Source: Pseudoalteromonas denitrificans DSM 6059
GTDB taxonomy: Bacteria; Pseudomonadota; Gammaproteobacteria; Enterobacterales; Alteromonadaceae
Direction: 5' to 3'
Length of the DNA stretch: 62,975 nucleotides
Assembly: GCF_900112265.1 (NCBI RefSeq)
Contig: NZ_FOLO01000030.1
Location: 1-62,975, forward strand
Within the stretch, counting starts at the first letter, position 1; each line of letters opens with the position of its first letter. The translations under genes and the position numbers were made by a program. The notes beneath the pieces were generated by a model, which was not told the origin of the DNA, made no database searches, and saw only the letters and a list, made by a program, of their open reading frames with translations. Positions 1-8,416 of the stretch are shown here, one piece after another.

Positions 1-318
1 ACCGCAGTCGGCAAGCCAATCCATTATGCCTTGAATCAATGGGAAAAACTGATCCGCTATGTTGAAAACGGTCACCTGGATATTGATAACAATCGTGCCG
101 AACGTGCGGTTAAACCATTTGTTATCGGGAGAAAGAATTGGATGTTCAGTAATACACGCAATGGTGCACAAGCCAGTGCGGTACTTTACAGCATAGTCCA
201 AACAGCCAAAGCAAACGGATTGGTGCCATATGACTACATCAGTCATTGCCTTGAGCATCTTATCCATGCTCCTGAAAACTTGGATGCCATTCTGCCCTGG
301 AATGTAAAACTGGGCTAG
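1..318 (+). CDS. IS66-family transposase, C-terminal part (5' end outside window)
   Basis: The reading frame is open from base 1, so this is the last 105 or so residues of a protein that normally exceeds 450. The segment reading IDNNRAERAVKPFVIGRKNW, followed by FSNT and a run of ASAVLYSIVQTAKANGL, is the characteristic C-terminal signature of IS66 transposases; the Glu of NRAER is the last acid of their DDE catalytic triad. The protein ends LPWNVKLG, a usual ending for the family. It would cut and join the element's ends. The N-terminal zinc finger and the two catalytic Asp residues are out of view, so it cannot be judged whether the gene is intact. Confidence 0.9.
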   Translation, partial: TAVGKPIHYALNQWEKLIRYVENGHLDIDNNRAERAVKPFVIGRKNWMFSNTRNGAQASAVLYSIVQTAKANGLVPYDYISHCLEHLIHAPENLDAILPWNVKLG

Positions 319-340
319 GTGTATTTGCCCAGTCGTTTAC
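319..340 (+). repeat. IS66 right terminal inverted repeat
   Basis: Read on the minus strand, this stretch begins GTAAACGACTGGGCAAATAC. IS66-family ends are known to start with GTAA and to cause 8-bp target duplications. It lies directly after the transposase stop, where the right repeat is expected. The next eight bases, TAAAGAAG (341-348), would be one copy of the duplication; the partner is outside the window. Confidence 0.7.
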
Positions 341-1091
341 TAAAGAAGATGATGTAATTTACACTGATGGACACTGGATTGAAGAAGCTATTGAATATAT
401 TTCCGACAGCGGAGAAATAAACCAGCGTGAACTAGCTGTTATTGAATTTGCTTTTTTACCTATTTTCCATGAACCTAGACATGTGCCTAAAAACTTACTA
501 AATGAATTACTTACTTCACCTAAAACATTTGTTGAATTAGTTTGTATTACGTTTAAAGCAGAGGGGAAGCACCCGTTAGAAGAAAATATAAACTCTAATG
601 AAAATACGGCAGAAAATGCATGGAAAGTCCTACATTATGGTCGTGGTACTCCAGGTATAATGGAAGGTGGGGATGTAGATGTAGCTGCATTCAATCAATG
701 GGTAATTGAAGCGCGAGAAATAGGTCGTAAGTTAGACAGAGAAACTATGACGGATCAATCAATCGGGCAATGGATGTCTAACTGCCCTGAACAGGAAGAA
801 GGCATATGGCCTTGCTATCCTGTATGTGAATTACTTGAGCAGTTCGATGCTTCTGAAATTAGAAAGGCATTTAAAGCAGGGGTTTATAACAACCGAGGAG
901 TTATCACTAAGACTTATAGAAGTGGTGGAGATTTAGAGCGTAATTTAGCTACTAAATATAAGGGGTTCGCTGAAAAGCTGAATAATATATACCCTCAGAC
1001 AGCGAACCTGTTAAATGACATTGCCCAATCATATGACTATGAAGCAAAAATGGAAGATGATGATGTCAGGTTAAGTGATGAGTTAGATTGA
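341..1091 (+). pseudogene. 3' remnant of a gene interrupted by IS66; unknown function
   Basis: About 250 codons are open in one frame from the IS66 end to the stop at 1089-1091, with no plausible ribosome-binding site or start near the junction. A GTG at 483 lies in mid-frame and is unlikely to be a real start. The product is acidic and ends in a charged DDDVRLSDELD tail. It contains the stretches GVYNNRGV and GGDLERNLATKYKGFAEKL, then PQTANLLNDIAQSYDYEA. From memory these resemble the C-terminus of very long, uncharacterised bacterial proteins, some from accessory regions; no function can be assigned. I read it as the tail of a large accessory gene inactivated by IS66. Whether the 5' part survives cannot be seen here. 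Confidence 0.65.
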
Positions 1092-1614
1092 TTTAAAGCA
1101 CATTTGCTATTACATAGTGCGCGAAAAGCTTAATTCAAATAAAAAAATGGAATAATTTATTTATGTTCACTTTTGAGTTAATGTGAGCGTCCGCAATTTA
1201 GTCAAAATAGCTAAGAGAACAAATATTAGATAATCAGCGCATTGTCGGGTGCGATAAAATTCATATAAATAATTGAATATCTAAGAATTACTGAAGTTGC
1301 ATTTGATTAGACTTTAAAAGATGAATCAAAATATTCCATTTACGAGTAAGACACGCTCATCTAGATATAAGTTTTAGATGTAATTAGCATGGCTTATTAG
1401 TTAAACAAGGGGTATATGAGTTATTTTGAGTTAAATTTAGGTTGGTATTTAAAAGTGAAAGTTATTTTAAATATGTGCGGAAGATCGAATATATCTAAAT
1501 ATGGTTGATAATTTAAAATAAAAAAGGTGAATTTATATAGTATAGATTTATAAAAATTTATTAATCTACGGACTCAGCTAGAAAAATTTAAATTGGTTAG
1601 CATGGAGTTAGCTT
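1092..1614. other. AT-rich intergenic stretch, no gene seen
   Basis: Both strands are closed by frequent stops. I see no tRNA, no strong terminator and no confident sigma-70 promoter. The base composition is clearly more AT-rich than the core genes further right, which suits an accessory segment. The next gene has a short GGAG eight bases before its ATG. Confidence 0.5.
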
Positions 1615-3138
1615 ATGGATAAACAAAATGCATTCATACTAAAAGCAAAAGAAAAGCATGGAGGATTCTTTGATTTTAGTAAATTTCAATATTTTAATGC
1701 AAACATTAAAAGCACAGTTATTTGCATCAAACATTCACATCAATTTGAACAATCTCCAGCTAGTATTTTAAGGGGAAGTAATGGTTGCAAATTGTGTAGA
1801 AGTGGAACATTAGAAGAGTTTATTGATGCTGCTAATAGTATCCATAATTACTCTTATGATTACAGTTTGTTTAAATTCAAAAATCAAACAACAAAAGGGA
1901 CTATAATTTGCTCTAAGCATGGCGCTTTCCAACAAGAACCAATTAAGCACATTAAAGAAAAACGAGGCTGTAAAGGTTGTAGTGCAGATAACCAACGTAA
2001 AGACTTGCCTACTTTCATTAAACAAGCACAAAAGATTCACAAAGAATTTTATAGTTATGAAAAAGCCATATACATTGGGGCTAGGAAGAAATTAATTATT
2101 ACATGCCCAAATCATGGGGTATTTAGCTGTAGTCCTGATAATCATCTTAGGGGGAAGGGGTGCCCTAAATGTACAACAAAAACTAAAAGTAAATTCATAG
2201 AAGATGCTAGAGCAATACATGGTGACAAATATGATTATTCTAATGTTAAATATGAAGGTACTTTAATAAAGGTTACAGTGAAATGCCCTATACATGGTAA
2301 CTTTAGGGTAATTCCTTCATCACACATTAATGCAGATGTTGGTTGTACTCTTTGTTCTAAAAGGTATCAATATTCTACAAATGAATGGGTAGCAGCTGCA
2401 ATTAAACGGCATGGAAATAAATATGACTATAGTGAAGCTATTTATACAGGAGCTAAGAATAAAATAACAATTATTTGCCCTGAACATGGGAAGTTTAGCT
2501 CAGTTGCAACCTCTCATCTTACCAAAGGAAGTGGATGTAAAAAGTGTGGAGACATTTCTTCAGGTAAAGCTTCTGGGGAAGCTAGACGTAAATCTACAAA
2601 AAAGTTTATAGAAGAATCAAAAAAGCTTCATAATGAATCTAATTATGATTACTCAAAAACTGTGTATGCTAGAGCAAATGAAAAACTAACTATAACATGT
2701 CGTATTCATGGTGATTTTTATAAATCACCTACAAAACATATTCATGGGTTACAAGGATGTCCCGTCTGTAGCAACTTGAGAGGATATAATAAAAATGAAG
2801 AAGGCTGTTTATATATTCTAGAATCTAGCTGTGGTTTATTGGTTAAAATTGGAATATCAAATAATTTAGTGCAACGAACTAATGATTTAAGAACAAACCA
2901 AAAACTAAGTGACTTTAATATTATAAAATCATACTGGCATGATGATGGCGCTGTTGCTTTAGAGTTAGAAAGGAAAGCTCACAATCTAGGAGATAAACTA
3001 AACTTAAGGGGTATTAAACAATCAGAGCTATTCAATATATTTAAAGATAAATTTGATGGTTACACCGAATGGTTTAAAAAAGATAAACGGCTGTTATATT
3101 TTATAGAAAAAGAGTTTAAAGAATATCAAGACAAATAG
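1615..3138 (+). CDS. Six-repeat Cys/His (DUF723-like) protein with C-terminal GIY-YIG/T5orf172-like domain
   Basis: The 507-residue product has six tandem units of about 56-60 residues, at roughly 5-61, 65-122, 131-186, 191-247, 255-311 and 327-385. Each follows a pattern of FI..A..IH...YDYS...Y, then a Cys, a His and Gly, then H....GC..C. One Cys (37, 99, 164, 224, 288, 362) and a CxxC pair (for example 58/61, 183/186, 382/385) recur, which suggests one zinc site per unit. Residues 397-475 read LYIL, then KIGIS (411-415), Arg421, Glu450/Glu452 and His456, fitting a GIY-YIG-type fold of the T5orf172/MUG113 kind. Repeats like this occur in phage and large-virus proteins. I infer a DNA-binding nuclease of mobile or defence character. 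It stands alone, with AT-rich flanks. Confidence 0.7.
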   Translation: MDKQNAFILKAKEKHGGFFDFSKFQYFNANIKSTVICIKHSHQFEQSPASILRGSNGCKLCRSGTLEEFIDAANSIHNYSYDYSLFKFKNQTTKGTIICSKHGAFQQEPIKHIKEKRGCKGCSADNQRKDLPTFIKQAQKIHKEFYSYEKAIYIGARKKLIITCPNHGVFSCSPDNHLRGKGCPKCTTKTKSKFIEDARAIHGDKYDYSNVKYEGTLIKVTVKCPIHGNFRVIPSSHINADVGCTLCSKRYQYSTNEWVAAAIKRHGNKYDYSEAIYTGAKNKITIICPEHGKFSSVATSHLTKGSGCKKCGDISSGKASGEARRKSTKKFIEESKKLHNESNYDYSKTVYARANEKLTITCRIHGDFYKSPTKHIHGLQGCPVCSNLRGYNKNEEGCLYILESSCGLLVKIGISNNLVQRTNDLRTNQKLSDFNIIKSYWHDDGAVALELERKAHNLGDKLNLRGIKQSELFNIFKDKFDGYTEWFKKDKRLLYFIEKEFKEYQDK

Positions 3139-3566
3139 TGAAATTGAGATCAAATTTCCAAAAATATAAATGAACGACAAACTAAATGCATTTAAATATA
3201 ATTTGCTTATCTAGAAATACCTTAATTGAATTGTAGTTTAGACTAATACAATTCATTCTTGGTCATTGTTTATGAAAATACTTATTTAGCATTTTAGTCA
3301 AGTATATTTTGAGTAATTTACTTTGGTTGTTAGTTGTTCAGATATAAAAGTTTCAATCTCTATTGCTAGTTTAGAAGGTGTAATTAGAAGGTATAATTTG
3401 ATATTATGTTTACATTCATTATATATACTACATATGAATAGATAGAAATATTACCTGTAACTGTTTACAAAATAGTCTTATTTAACATCAAACAGTCGTA
3501 TGTTTACATAAATTTGTATTTTTAAAAACTTTTAAAAATACAACCCATTAAAAGTATGAGAAAAAA
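3139..3566. other. AT-rich intergenic stretch before tmk
   Basis: No gene is visible. A near-perfect 13-bp tandem duplication (TAGAAGGTGTAAT then TAGAAGGTATAAT) lies at 3372-3397, and a perfect inverted repeat at 3514-3543. In other Alteromonadales the gene before tmk is usually mltG, and nothing like it is present. The foreign segment therefore appears to reach right up to tmk. Confidence 0.5.
3514..3543. repeat. Perfect 13-bp inverted repeat upstream of tmk
   Basis: TTGTATTTTTAAA (3514-3526) and TTTAAAAATACAA (3531-3543) are exact reverse complements separated by AACT. It could be a terminator for the gene ending at 3138, although that is 375 bases away and the U-run sits inside the stem. 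It could also be a protein site or the end of the inserted segment. It lies 23 bases before the putative tmk start. Confidence 0.6.
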
Positions 3567-4226
3567 TTGATTATTACTGTTTTTAAATTCGCAATATTCT
3601 GGTTTACACTGCCACTAAAAAAGAAATTTGGGTGCGGAAAGTCAACGGCAATTGCATTATGTCAAAATTATTTTAAGCAAAAAAAAGTATCCTATATTGA
3701 TGTCAGAGAGCCCGGTGGAACACCTTTAGCTGAATCATTACGCGAACTAGTTAAAGCGGAACATCAAGAGGTAATGAGTCCAGAAGCTGAGTTACTCATT
3801 ATGTATGCAGCCAGAGCACAGTTGGTTACAAATATTATAGTACCCGCTTTAAATCGCAATACTTGGGTTTTGGCTGATAGACATGATTTAAGCTCTCAAG
3901 CTTACCAAGGCGGCGGAAGAGAAATCTCATCAAATACCTTATCATCATTAGCAAATATCGTTTTAAAAGAATTAAAGCCAGACCTAACAATTTATTTAGA
4001 TTTAGATCCTAAAATTGGTTTAGCGCGTGCTGCACAACGCGGGGCCTTAGATAGAATAGAGCAAGAACAACTGACATTTTTTCAACGTACCAGAGCAAAA
4101 TATCTAGAGATTGCACAATCAGATAATACGATAAAAACTGTTGATGCCAGCCAAACGATAGAAAATGTACATCAAGATATTATCAATGTACTTAATGATT
4201 TTTTTAATGCTGAAGTAAATAAATGA
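3567..4226 (+). CDS. tmk: Thymidylate kinase with an abnormal N-terminus
   Basis: From about residue 22 the 219-residue product is a normal dTMP kinase, the enzyme that makes dTDP for DNA synthesis: GKSTAI, REPGGTPLAE (47-56), ADRHDLSSQAYQGGGR (103 onwards) and YLDLDP. The first 21 residues do not match. Tmk should begin with a short strand running into a P-loop reading GLEGAGKST; here the equivalent stretch reads KKFGCGKST, so the first P-loop Gly and the Glu are lost. The frame can only start at a TTG with a weak ribosome-binding site; the ATG at 3556 is out of frame and stops after four codons. The change lies at about 3625-3630, where the accessory segment ends. It overlaps holB by four bases. 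Since tmk is normally essential, either this hybrid works, a second copy exists elsewhere, or the junction is an assembly error. Confidence 0.8.
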   Translation: MIITVFKFAIFWFTLPLKKKFGCGKSTAIALCQNYFKQKKVSYIDVREPGGTPLAESLRELVKAEHQEVMSPEAELLIMYAARAQLVTNIIVPALNRNTWVLADRHDLSSQAYQGGGREISSNTLSSLANIVLKELKPDLTIYLDLDPKIGLARAAQRGALDRIEQEQLTFFQRTRAKYLEIAQSDNTIKTVDASQTIENVHQDIINVLNDFFNAEVNK

Positions 4227-5134
4227 TTTACCCTTGGTTGAATGAGTTCAAAAAACCGCTTGAAATAGCCTACAGTGCTAATAGGTTGCACCATGGTATT
4301 TTACTCAGTGGCCAAGAGGGAATAGGCAAGGCGGAATTTTCAGAGGAACTCGCAAAAGGATTGTTATGTAACTCCTCTGCTAATCAGTTAGAGGCATGTG
4401 GTCACTGTAAGTCATGTCAATTGCAACAAGCGGGTACTCATCCAGACAAACTTGTCATAGGGCGAGATAAAAAAACAATCGGTGTAGATGAAGTTCGAAA
4501 AGTTGCGCAATTTGTGCAATCTTCAGCAGGGCAAAATGCAAATAAAGTGATCATTTTGCTTAATGTTCATTTAATGACAACGTCTGCTGCGAATGCTTTA
4601 TTAAAAACCCTAGAAGAACCAAATGCACATAGATATCTGTTACTAGTAACACATGAGCCTATGCGACTGAGTGCCACTATTCGCAGTCGTTGTTTAGACC
4701 ACAATTTAGCGATAAGTCATTACGAAGATGCATCAAACTGGCTTTCAAGTTTTGATTTAATTAATCAACCTTGGCATATTTTATTTGCACAACAACCCTT
4801 GTTGCTATTAAATTGGCACCAACAAGGAGACTTAAATCAATTAGATAAGCTTTATTTTTGTATTGAAAACTTACAAACTCAGGCTGATTTACAGCAAATT
4901 AATGAAATATTAAAACAAAAACCTGAATTTATAAGTGTTTTCAGTATTTTTTTATTTGCTACTATTAAAGATTATTTAGTACAAAAAAGATTATCATTTA
5001 GCTGTTATCAAAAGTGTATAAAGTTATTAGCAAATTTTGATACTAGTATAAAAACAATATTAGGACTTAATGTACCATTGGCAATAAGCCAACTAATATT
5101 TTCATTACAAGAACAATTTAATTTAAATAATTAA
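4223..5134 (+). CDS. holB: DNA polymerase III subunit delta'
   Basis: This 303-residue protein is the delta' subunit of the clamp loader, which with delta, tau and gamma opens the beta clamp and places it on DNA. Seen in the sequence are a degenerate P-loop GQEGIGKAE (30-38), a zinc-binding group C49, C59, C62 and C65, the segment ALLKTLEEPNAHRYLLLVTH and the sensor motif RSRC near residue 155. Its ATG overlaps the tmk stop as ATGA, so the two are translationally coupled. pilZ follows 14 bases later. The tmk-holB-pilZ-tatD order is standard in gammaproteobacteria. Confidence 0.93.
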   Translation: MIYPWLNEFKKPLEIAYSANRLHHGILLSGQEGIGKAEFSEELAKGLLCNSSANQLEACGHCKSCQLQQAGTHPDKLVIGRDKKTIGVDEVRKVAQFVQSSAGQNANKVIILLNVHLMTTSAANALLKTLEEPNAHRYLLLVTHEPMRLSATIRSRCLDHNLAISHYEDASNWLSSFDLINQPWHILFAQQPLLLLNWHQQGDLNQLDKLYFCIENLQTQADLQQINEILKQKPEFISVFSIFLFATIKDYLVQKRLSFSCYQKCIKLLANFDTSIKTILGLNVPLAISQLIFSLQEQFNLNN

Positions 5135-5148
5135 AAAGAGACATAATT

Positions 5149-5475
5149 TTGCAAGAGTTACTGATAGATTTTGAAGATTTAAGAGAGCTTTACAAGTGCT
5201 ATATGCCGTACTTAAAAAACGGCGGCCTTTTTATTAGAACGAATATGCAATATGAGATGGGTGAGTCTTTAGCACTTAGGATCACGTTACCCGATGCATT
5301 AGAGGATGATCTGGTATCAGGTAAAGTAACTTGGATCACAGGCCAGGGGAGCCAAAATTCAAATCCGCCTGGTGTTGGTGTGAGCTTTATAGATGATAAA
5401 GCGCATGTTAAAGATAAAATCGAAAAGTTAGTGCTTGATATGTTACACTCCGGCGACCGAACTTATACTATGTAA
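5149..5475 (+). CDS. pilZ: Type IV pilus assembly protein PilZ
   Basis: A 108-residue single-domain PilZ protein in its usual place between holB and tatD. The stretch YMPYLKNGGLFIRT and the later LRITLPD and GVGVSF strands match the type IV pilus PilZ subfamily. Members of this subfamily lack the RxxxR arginines that bind cyclic di-GMP; none are seen here, so it probably acts through protein contacts in pilus assembly rather than as a cyclic di-GMP sensor. The start is a TTG preceded by an AAAAAGAGA ribosome-binding site; no ATG lies near the N-terminus. Confidence 0.9.
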   Translation: MQELLIDFEDLRELYKCYMPYLKNGGLFIRTNMQYEMGESLALRITLPDALEDDLVSGKVTWITGQGSQNSNPPGVGVSFIDDKAHVKDKIEKLVLDMLHSGDRTYTM

Positions 5476-5489
5476 AGCTGTAGAAAACT

Positions 5490-6263
5490 GTGATTGTAGA
5501 CTCTCATTGCCATTTAGACCGATTAGACTTTGATAAACTGAACTTAAATTTAAGCCAAGTTTTAGATAATGCCAGAGAAAAAGATGTAGAACACTTTTTA
5601 TGTGTTTCTGTCACATTAGCGCAATTTCCTGATATGCTTTCAAAGATTGAAAGTTTTGATGATGTCTCTGCATCTTGTGGCATACATCCGTTAGATCAAA
5701 AAGATGCCTTAGATAAATCTGAGTTATTGACTTTAGCTGCTCATAAAAAAGTAGTGGCAATTGGTGAGACAGGTTTAGACTATTATTATTCTCAAGACTC
5801 AAAACAAGTTCAAATAGACTCATTTATTGGCCATATCGAAGTGGCCAGACAATTAGATAAACCATTAATTGTTCATACACGAGACGCCAGAGAAGACACC
5901 ATCAGCTTATTACGAGAGCATGGTGAAGGTCAGGTTAAAGGTGTTTTACATTGTTTTACTGAGAACTGGGAAATGGCAGAGCAAGCGCTTGAGCTTGGTC
6001 TATATATTTCGATATCAGGCATAGTGACATTTAAAAATGCCGTTGAGCTTAAAGACGTTGTTAAAAAAATTCCACTAAATCGATTATTAATCGAAACAGA
6101 CTCTCCATATTTAGCGCCCGTGCCTTATCGTGGTAAAACAAATCAACCTGCTTATGTTCAAGACGTTGCTTATTATATAGCTGAGTTGAAAGGCATTAGT
6201 TATGCTGAACTTGCAAAACAAACAACTGAAAACTTTTATAATCTATTTAATATAAAAAAATAA
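5490..6263 (+). CDS. TatD-family metal-dependent hydrolase (YcfH type)
   Basis: The 257-residue product is a TIM-barrel deoxyribonuclease-type hydrolase of the TatD family. Its metal ligands are visible: His6 and His8 in DSHCHLD, Glu93 in IGETGLDYY, His129 in LIVHTRDA, His154 in VLHCF and Asp204 in ETDSPYLAP. Position after pilZ marks it as the YcfH branch. Family members have 3'-5' DNase or D-aminoacyl-tRNA deacylase-like activity; the physiological substrate of this branch is not settled. It starts with GTG, 14 bases after the pilZ stop, without a strong ribosome-binding site, so it is probably coupled to upstream translation. Confidence 0.92.
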   Translation: MIVDSHCHLDRLDFDKLNLNLSQVLDNAREKDVEHFLCVSVTLAQFPDMLSKIESFDDVSASCGIHPLDQKDALDKSELLTLAAHKKVVAIGETGLDYYYSQDSKQVQIDSFIGHIEVARQLDKPLIVHTRDAREDTISLLREHGEGQVKGVLHCFTENWEMAEQALELGLYISISGIVTFKNAVELKDVVKKIPLNRLLIETDSPYLAPVPYRGKTNQPAYVQDVAYYIAELKGISYAELAKQTTENFYNLFNIKK

Positions 6264-6289
6264 CAATAACAGAGGAATGCTAAATATAC

Positions 6290-8116
6290 ATGCTGCCATT
6301 TTTAATTGCAGGGCCAATGGTGAGGCTTGCAACGCCTGAGACAGTTTGTATTTGGTTGGCTACTTCCAACGCAAATGCTTGTGATATTAGTTTAGTCAAC
6401 CATCAACATGATACCAAAGAAGATGTATTACAATTAGGCGAACATTTATTTATTCGCCTAATTCATCTAATTGCTAAAGAAACCTCATTTCCAACTGATA
6501 AATTACTCAAGTATCAACTTAATACCAATGAAGATATTGATATAGACATATTTTGTTATGACGGTAGTAATTTTCCTGAATTTGTCATTCCTAAAAAAAT
6601 AGAAAGCGTATTACATGGTTCTTGCAGAAATCCACACCATCCAAGCGAAGATTCATTAATTAGTGCGGATAACTATCAGAATACGCAAAGATCTCAAAAT
6701 CAAATCGGCTCTCAACTTTTATTATTATCTGGTGATCAAATTTATGCTGATGATGTTGCCGGTGCCATGTTACAAGCTATATATCAGCTGATGAATAAGC
6801 TGGGCATATTTAAAGAAACATCACTCAATGTTGATTTACCAGATGATATTAATGAGCAACTTTATAATAGAGCACAAAAATTACCAGTCACAGCTTGGCA
6901 AGATAGATCAAAACGCACTTTAGGCTATTGGCTTAAAAGAGACTTAGCGCATTTTACCAGCGCTAAATCAGCAAACCACTTAATAAGTTTTGAAGAGTTT
7001 GTTGCCATGTATTTACTTTGTTATAGCAAGCAAGTGTGGCAATGCATCGATATGGATTTATTGACATTCACGAGCAGTGAACCAAAAATTCAAAGATGCT
7101 TTGACGATGAAAAATTAGCACTAGAGAAATTTGTTGCTGGTTTACATCATAGCCAACGACTCTATGCCAATATGAGTTGTTTAATGATGTTTGACGATCA
7201 TGATGTAACAGATGATTGGAACTTGACTGCAAATTGGGAGCAAAATGTTTATCAAGATCCTGTGAGTCGACGTATTGTTGCTAATGGTTTGATTAGTTAT
7301 TGGGTTTTCCAAGGTTGGGGCAACGATGCTGGCAAAAAGTCAGGTTTTTTTAAAGACTTAATGCTTGATTCAAAAACTGATGAACAGTGGCATTTTGAAA
7401 ATTTAGATAAAGAAATTTTCAACTTTTCATATTGGCATTTTGAAGTCCCATGTGAACCTAAATTAGTTGTACTTGATACAAGAACGCACAGGTGGCGAAA
7501 TGAACATAACTTTGATGAACCTTCAGGTTTATTAGATTGGGAACAATTAACTTTACTTGAACAAAATTTAATTGGTGAAGAGGGGGTTATTTTAATGTCG
7601 CCTGCACCTGTTTTTGGCGTTAAATCTATTGAAGCGGTTCAATCAGCGTTTAACTTTTTTGGTCAGCCTTTATTGGTAGATGTAGAAAACTGGATGGCAC
7701 ATGAAGGAGCTGCTAGAAAGCTTATGAATATGTTTAGACGTGCTGATACGCCCGTTGAAACATTAATTTTGTCGGGAGATGTGCACTATTCTTTTTGTTT
7801 TTCTGTGCAGGCTAGGTTTAGTCAAAGAGATAATCGTATTTGGCAGTTAACAGCCAGTGGTATAAAAAATGAATTTCCAACAAAACTGTTATCAATATTA
7901 GATAAATTGGACTCTTGGTTTTATGGCTCAAAAAGCCCTTTAAACTTTTTTACAAAGCGTTGGCAAATGAAGGTTTCACGACATCCTGTCGCCCATGATA
8001 ATAAAAAGCATCTCATGAGTTTATCGGGTATTAGCCTTATAAAGCTTGAAAATGGTAAATTAGAAAGTTATCAAATATTGCACGCAAATGGTGAAATTAC
8101 AGACTTTGTGCTGTAA
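6290..8116 (+). CDS. PhoD-like metallophosphatase (alkaline phosphatase D family)
   Basis: A 608-residue protein with the metallophosphoesterase signatures of the PhoD group: SGDQIYADD (147-155), FDDHDVTDDW (301-310) and LSGDVHYSF (494-502). These supply the Asp, His and Asn ligands for Ca/Fe-type phosphodiesterases. No signal peptide or Tat motif is seen at the N-terminus, so it looks cytoplasmic, unlike secreted PhoD. An AGAGGA lies 14 bases before the ATG. It follows tatD by 26 bases and may be the last gene of the tmk run. The substrate is unknown; a phosphodiester or phospholipid head group is a reasonable guess. Confidence 0.82.
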   Translation: MLPFLIAGPMVRLATPETVCIWLATSNANACDISLVNHQHDTKEDVLQLGEHLFIRLIHLIAKETSFPTDKLLKYQLNTNEDIDIDIFCYDGSNFPEFVIPKKIESVLHGSCRNPHHPSEDSLISADNYQNTQRSQNQIGSQLLLLSGDQIYADDVAGAMLQAIYQLMNKLGIFKETSLNVDLPDDINEQLYNRAQKLPVTAWQDRSKRTLGYWLKRDLAHFTSAKSANHLISFEEFVAMYLLCYSKQVWQCIDMDLLTFTSSEPKIQRCFDDEKLALEKFVAGLHHSQRLYANMSCLMMFDDHDVTDDWNLTANWEQNVYQDPVSRRIVANGLISYWVFQGWGNDAGKKSGFFKDLMLDSKTDEQWHFENLDKEIFNFSYWHFEVPCEPKLVVLDTRTHRWRNEHNFDEPSGLLDWEQLTLLEQNLIGEEGVILMSPAPVFGVKSIEAVQSAFNFFGQPLLVDVENWMAHEGAARKLMNMFRRADTPVETLILSGDVHYSFCFSVQARFSQRDNRIWQLTASGIKNEFPTKLLSILDKLDSWFYGSKSPLNFFTKRWQMKVSRHPVAHDNKKHLMSLSGISLIKLENGKLESYQILHANGEITDFVL

Positions 8117-8416
8117 AACACTGTAATCATCTCTTTTTATATGTTTTCTGAGTAAAATCCCAGTAATTTGGTAAGTATTTTATTTAATTGAATAAAAAAG
8201 GCCCAAAGCAAATATAATCGCTTTGGGCTTAGGGGATTGGCTCATTTGAGCCGTGCGCTAACTTCAAAATAATTTCACGTTCATTTAGGGAGAAGTGAAA
8301 GTAATAATAAGTGTAGTTAACTAAATTGAAAAATGAAAATATTTCTTTCAAATAATTTTATATTTTAATCAATAAGTTAAAAAATAATGTAAATAAAACT
8401 TTAATTTTATTCACAA
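8117..8416. other. Convergent intergenic region
   Basis: This is the space between the PhoD-like gene and rsmF, which converge. Apart from the hairpin at 8201-8228 I see nothing; the 8330-8410 part is simply very AT-rich. Confidence 0.5.
8192..8228 (-). terminator. Rho-independent terminator, minus strand
   Basis: GCCCAAAGC (8201-8209) pairs perfectly with GCTTTGGGC (8220-8228) around a 10-base loop. On the minus strand the stem is followed by CTTTTTTATT. It would end rsmF transcripts, although it is about 190 bases past the stop. Confidence 0.75.

Larger units (their letters stand above)
1..340 (+). mobile_element. Right-end fragment of an IS66-family insertion sequence
   Basis: The window opens inside an IS66-type transposase, and the element ends with a recognisable terminal repeat at about 340. 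Only the right end is present, so the rest, including any accessory tnpA/tnpB genes, lies outside the window. The bases after 340 belong to an unrelated gene whose frame is open from the junction, so the element appears to interrupt that gene. Confidence 0.85.

Noticed and set aside
1092..1614. Possible small genes or a CRISPR-like repeat pattern in the AT-rich gap
   Set aside because: No regularly spaced repeats are present, and all frames are closed by stops without ribosome-binding sites.
3455..3470. LexA-like site CTGTAACTGTTTACAA in the AT-rich gap before tmk
   Set aside because: It differs from CTGT-N8-ACAG at the last base, lacks the usual AT alternation in the middle, and no SOS-type gene follows closely.
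3556..3570. ATG at 3556 as the tmk start
   Set aside because: It is in another frame and runs into TGA after four codons.
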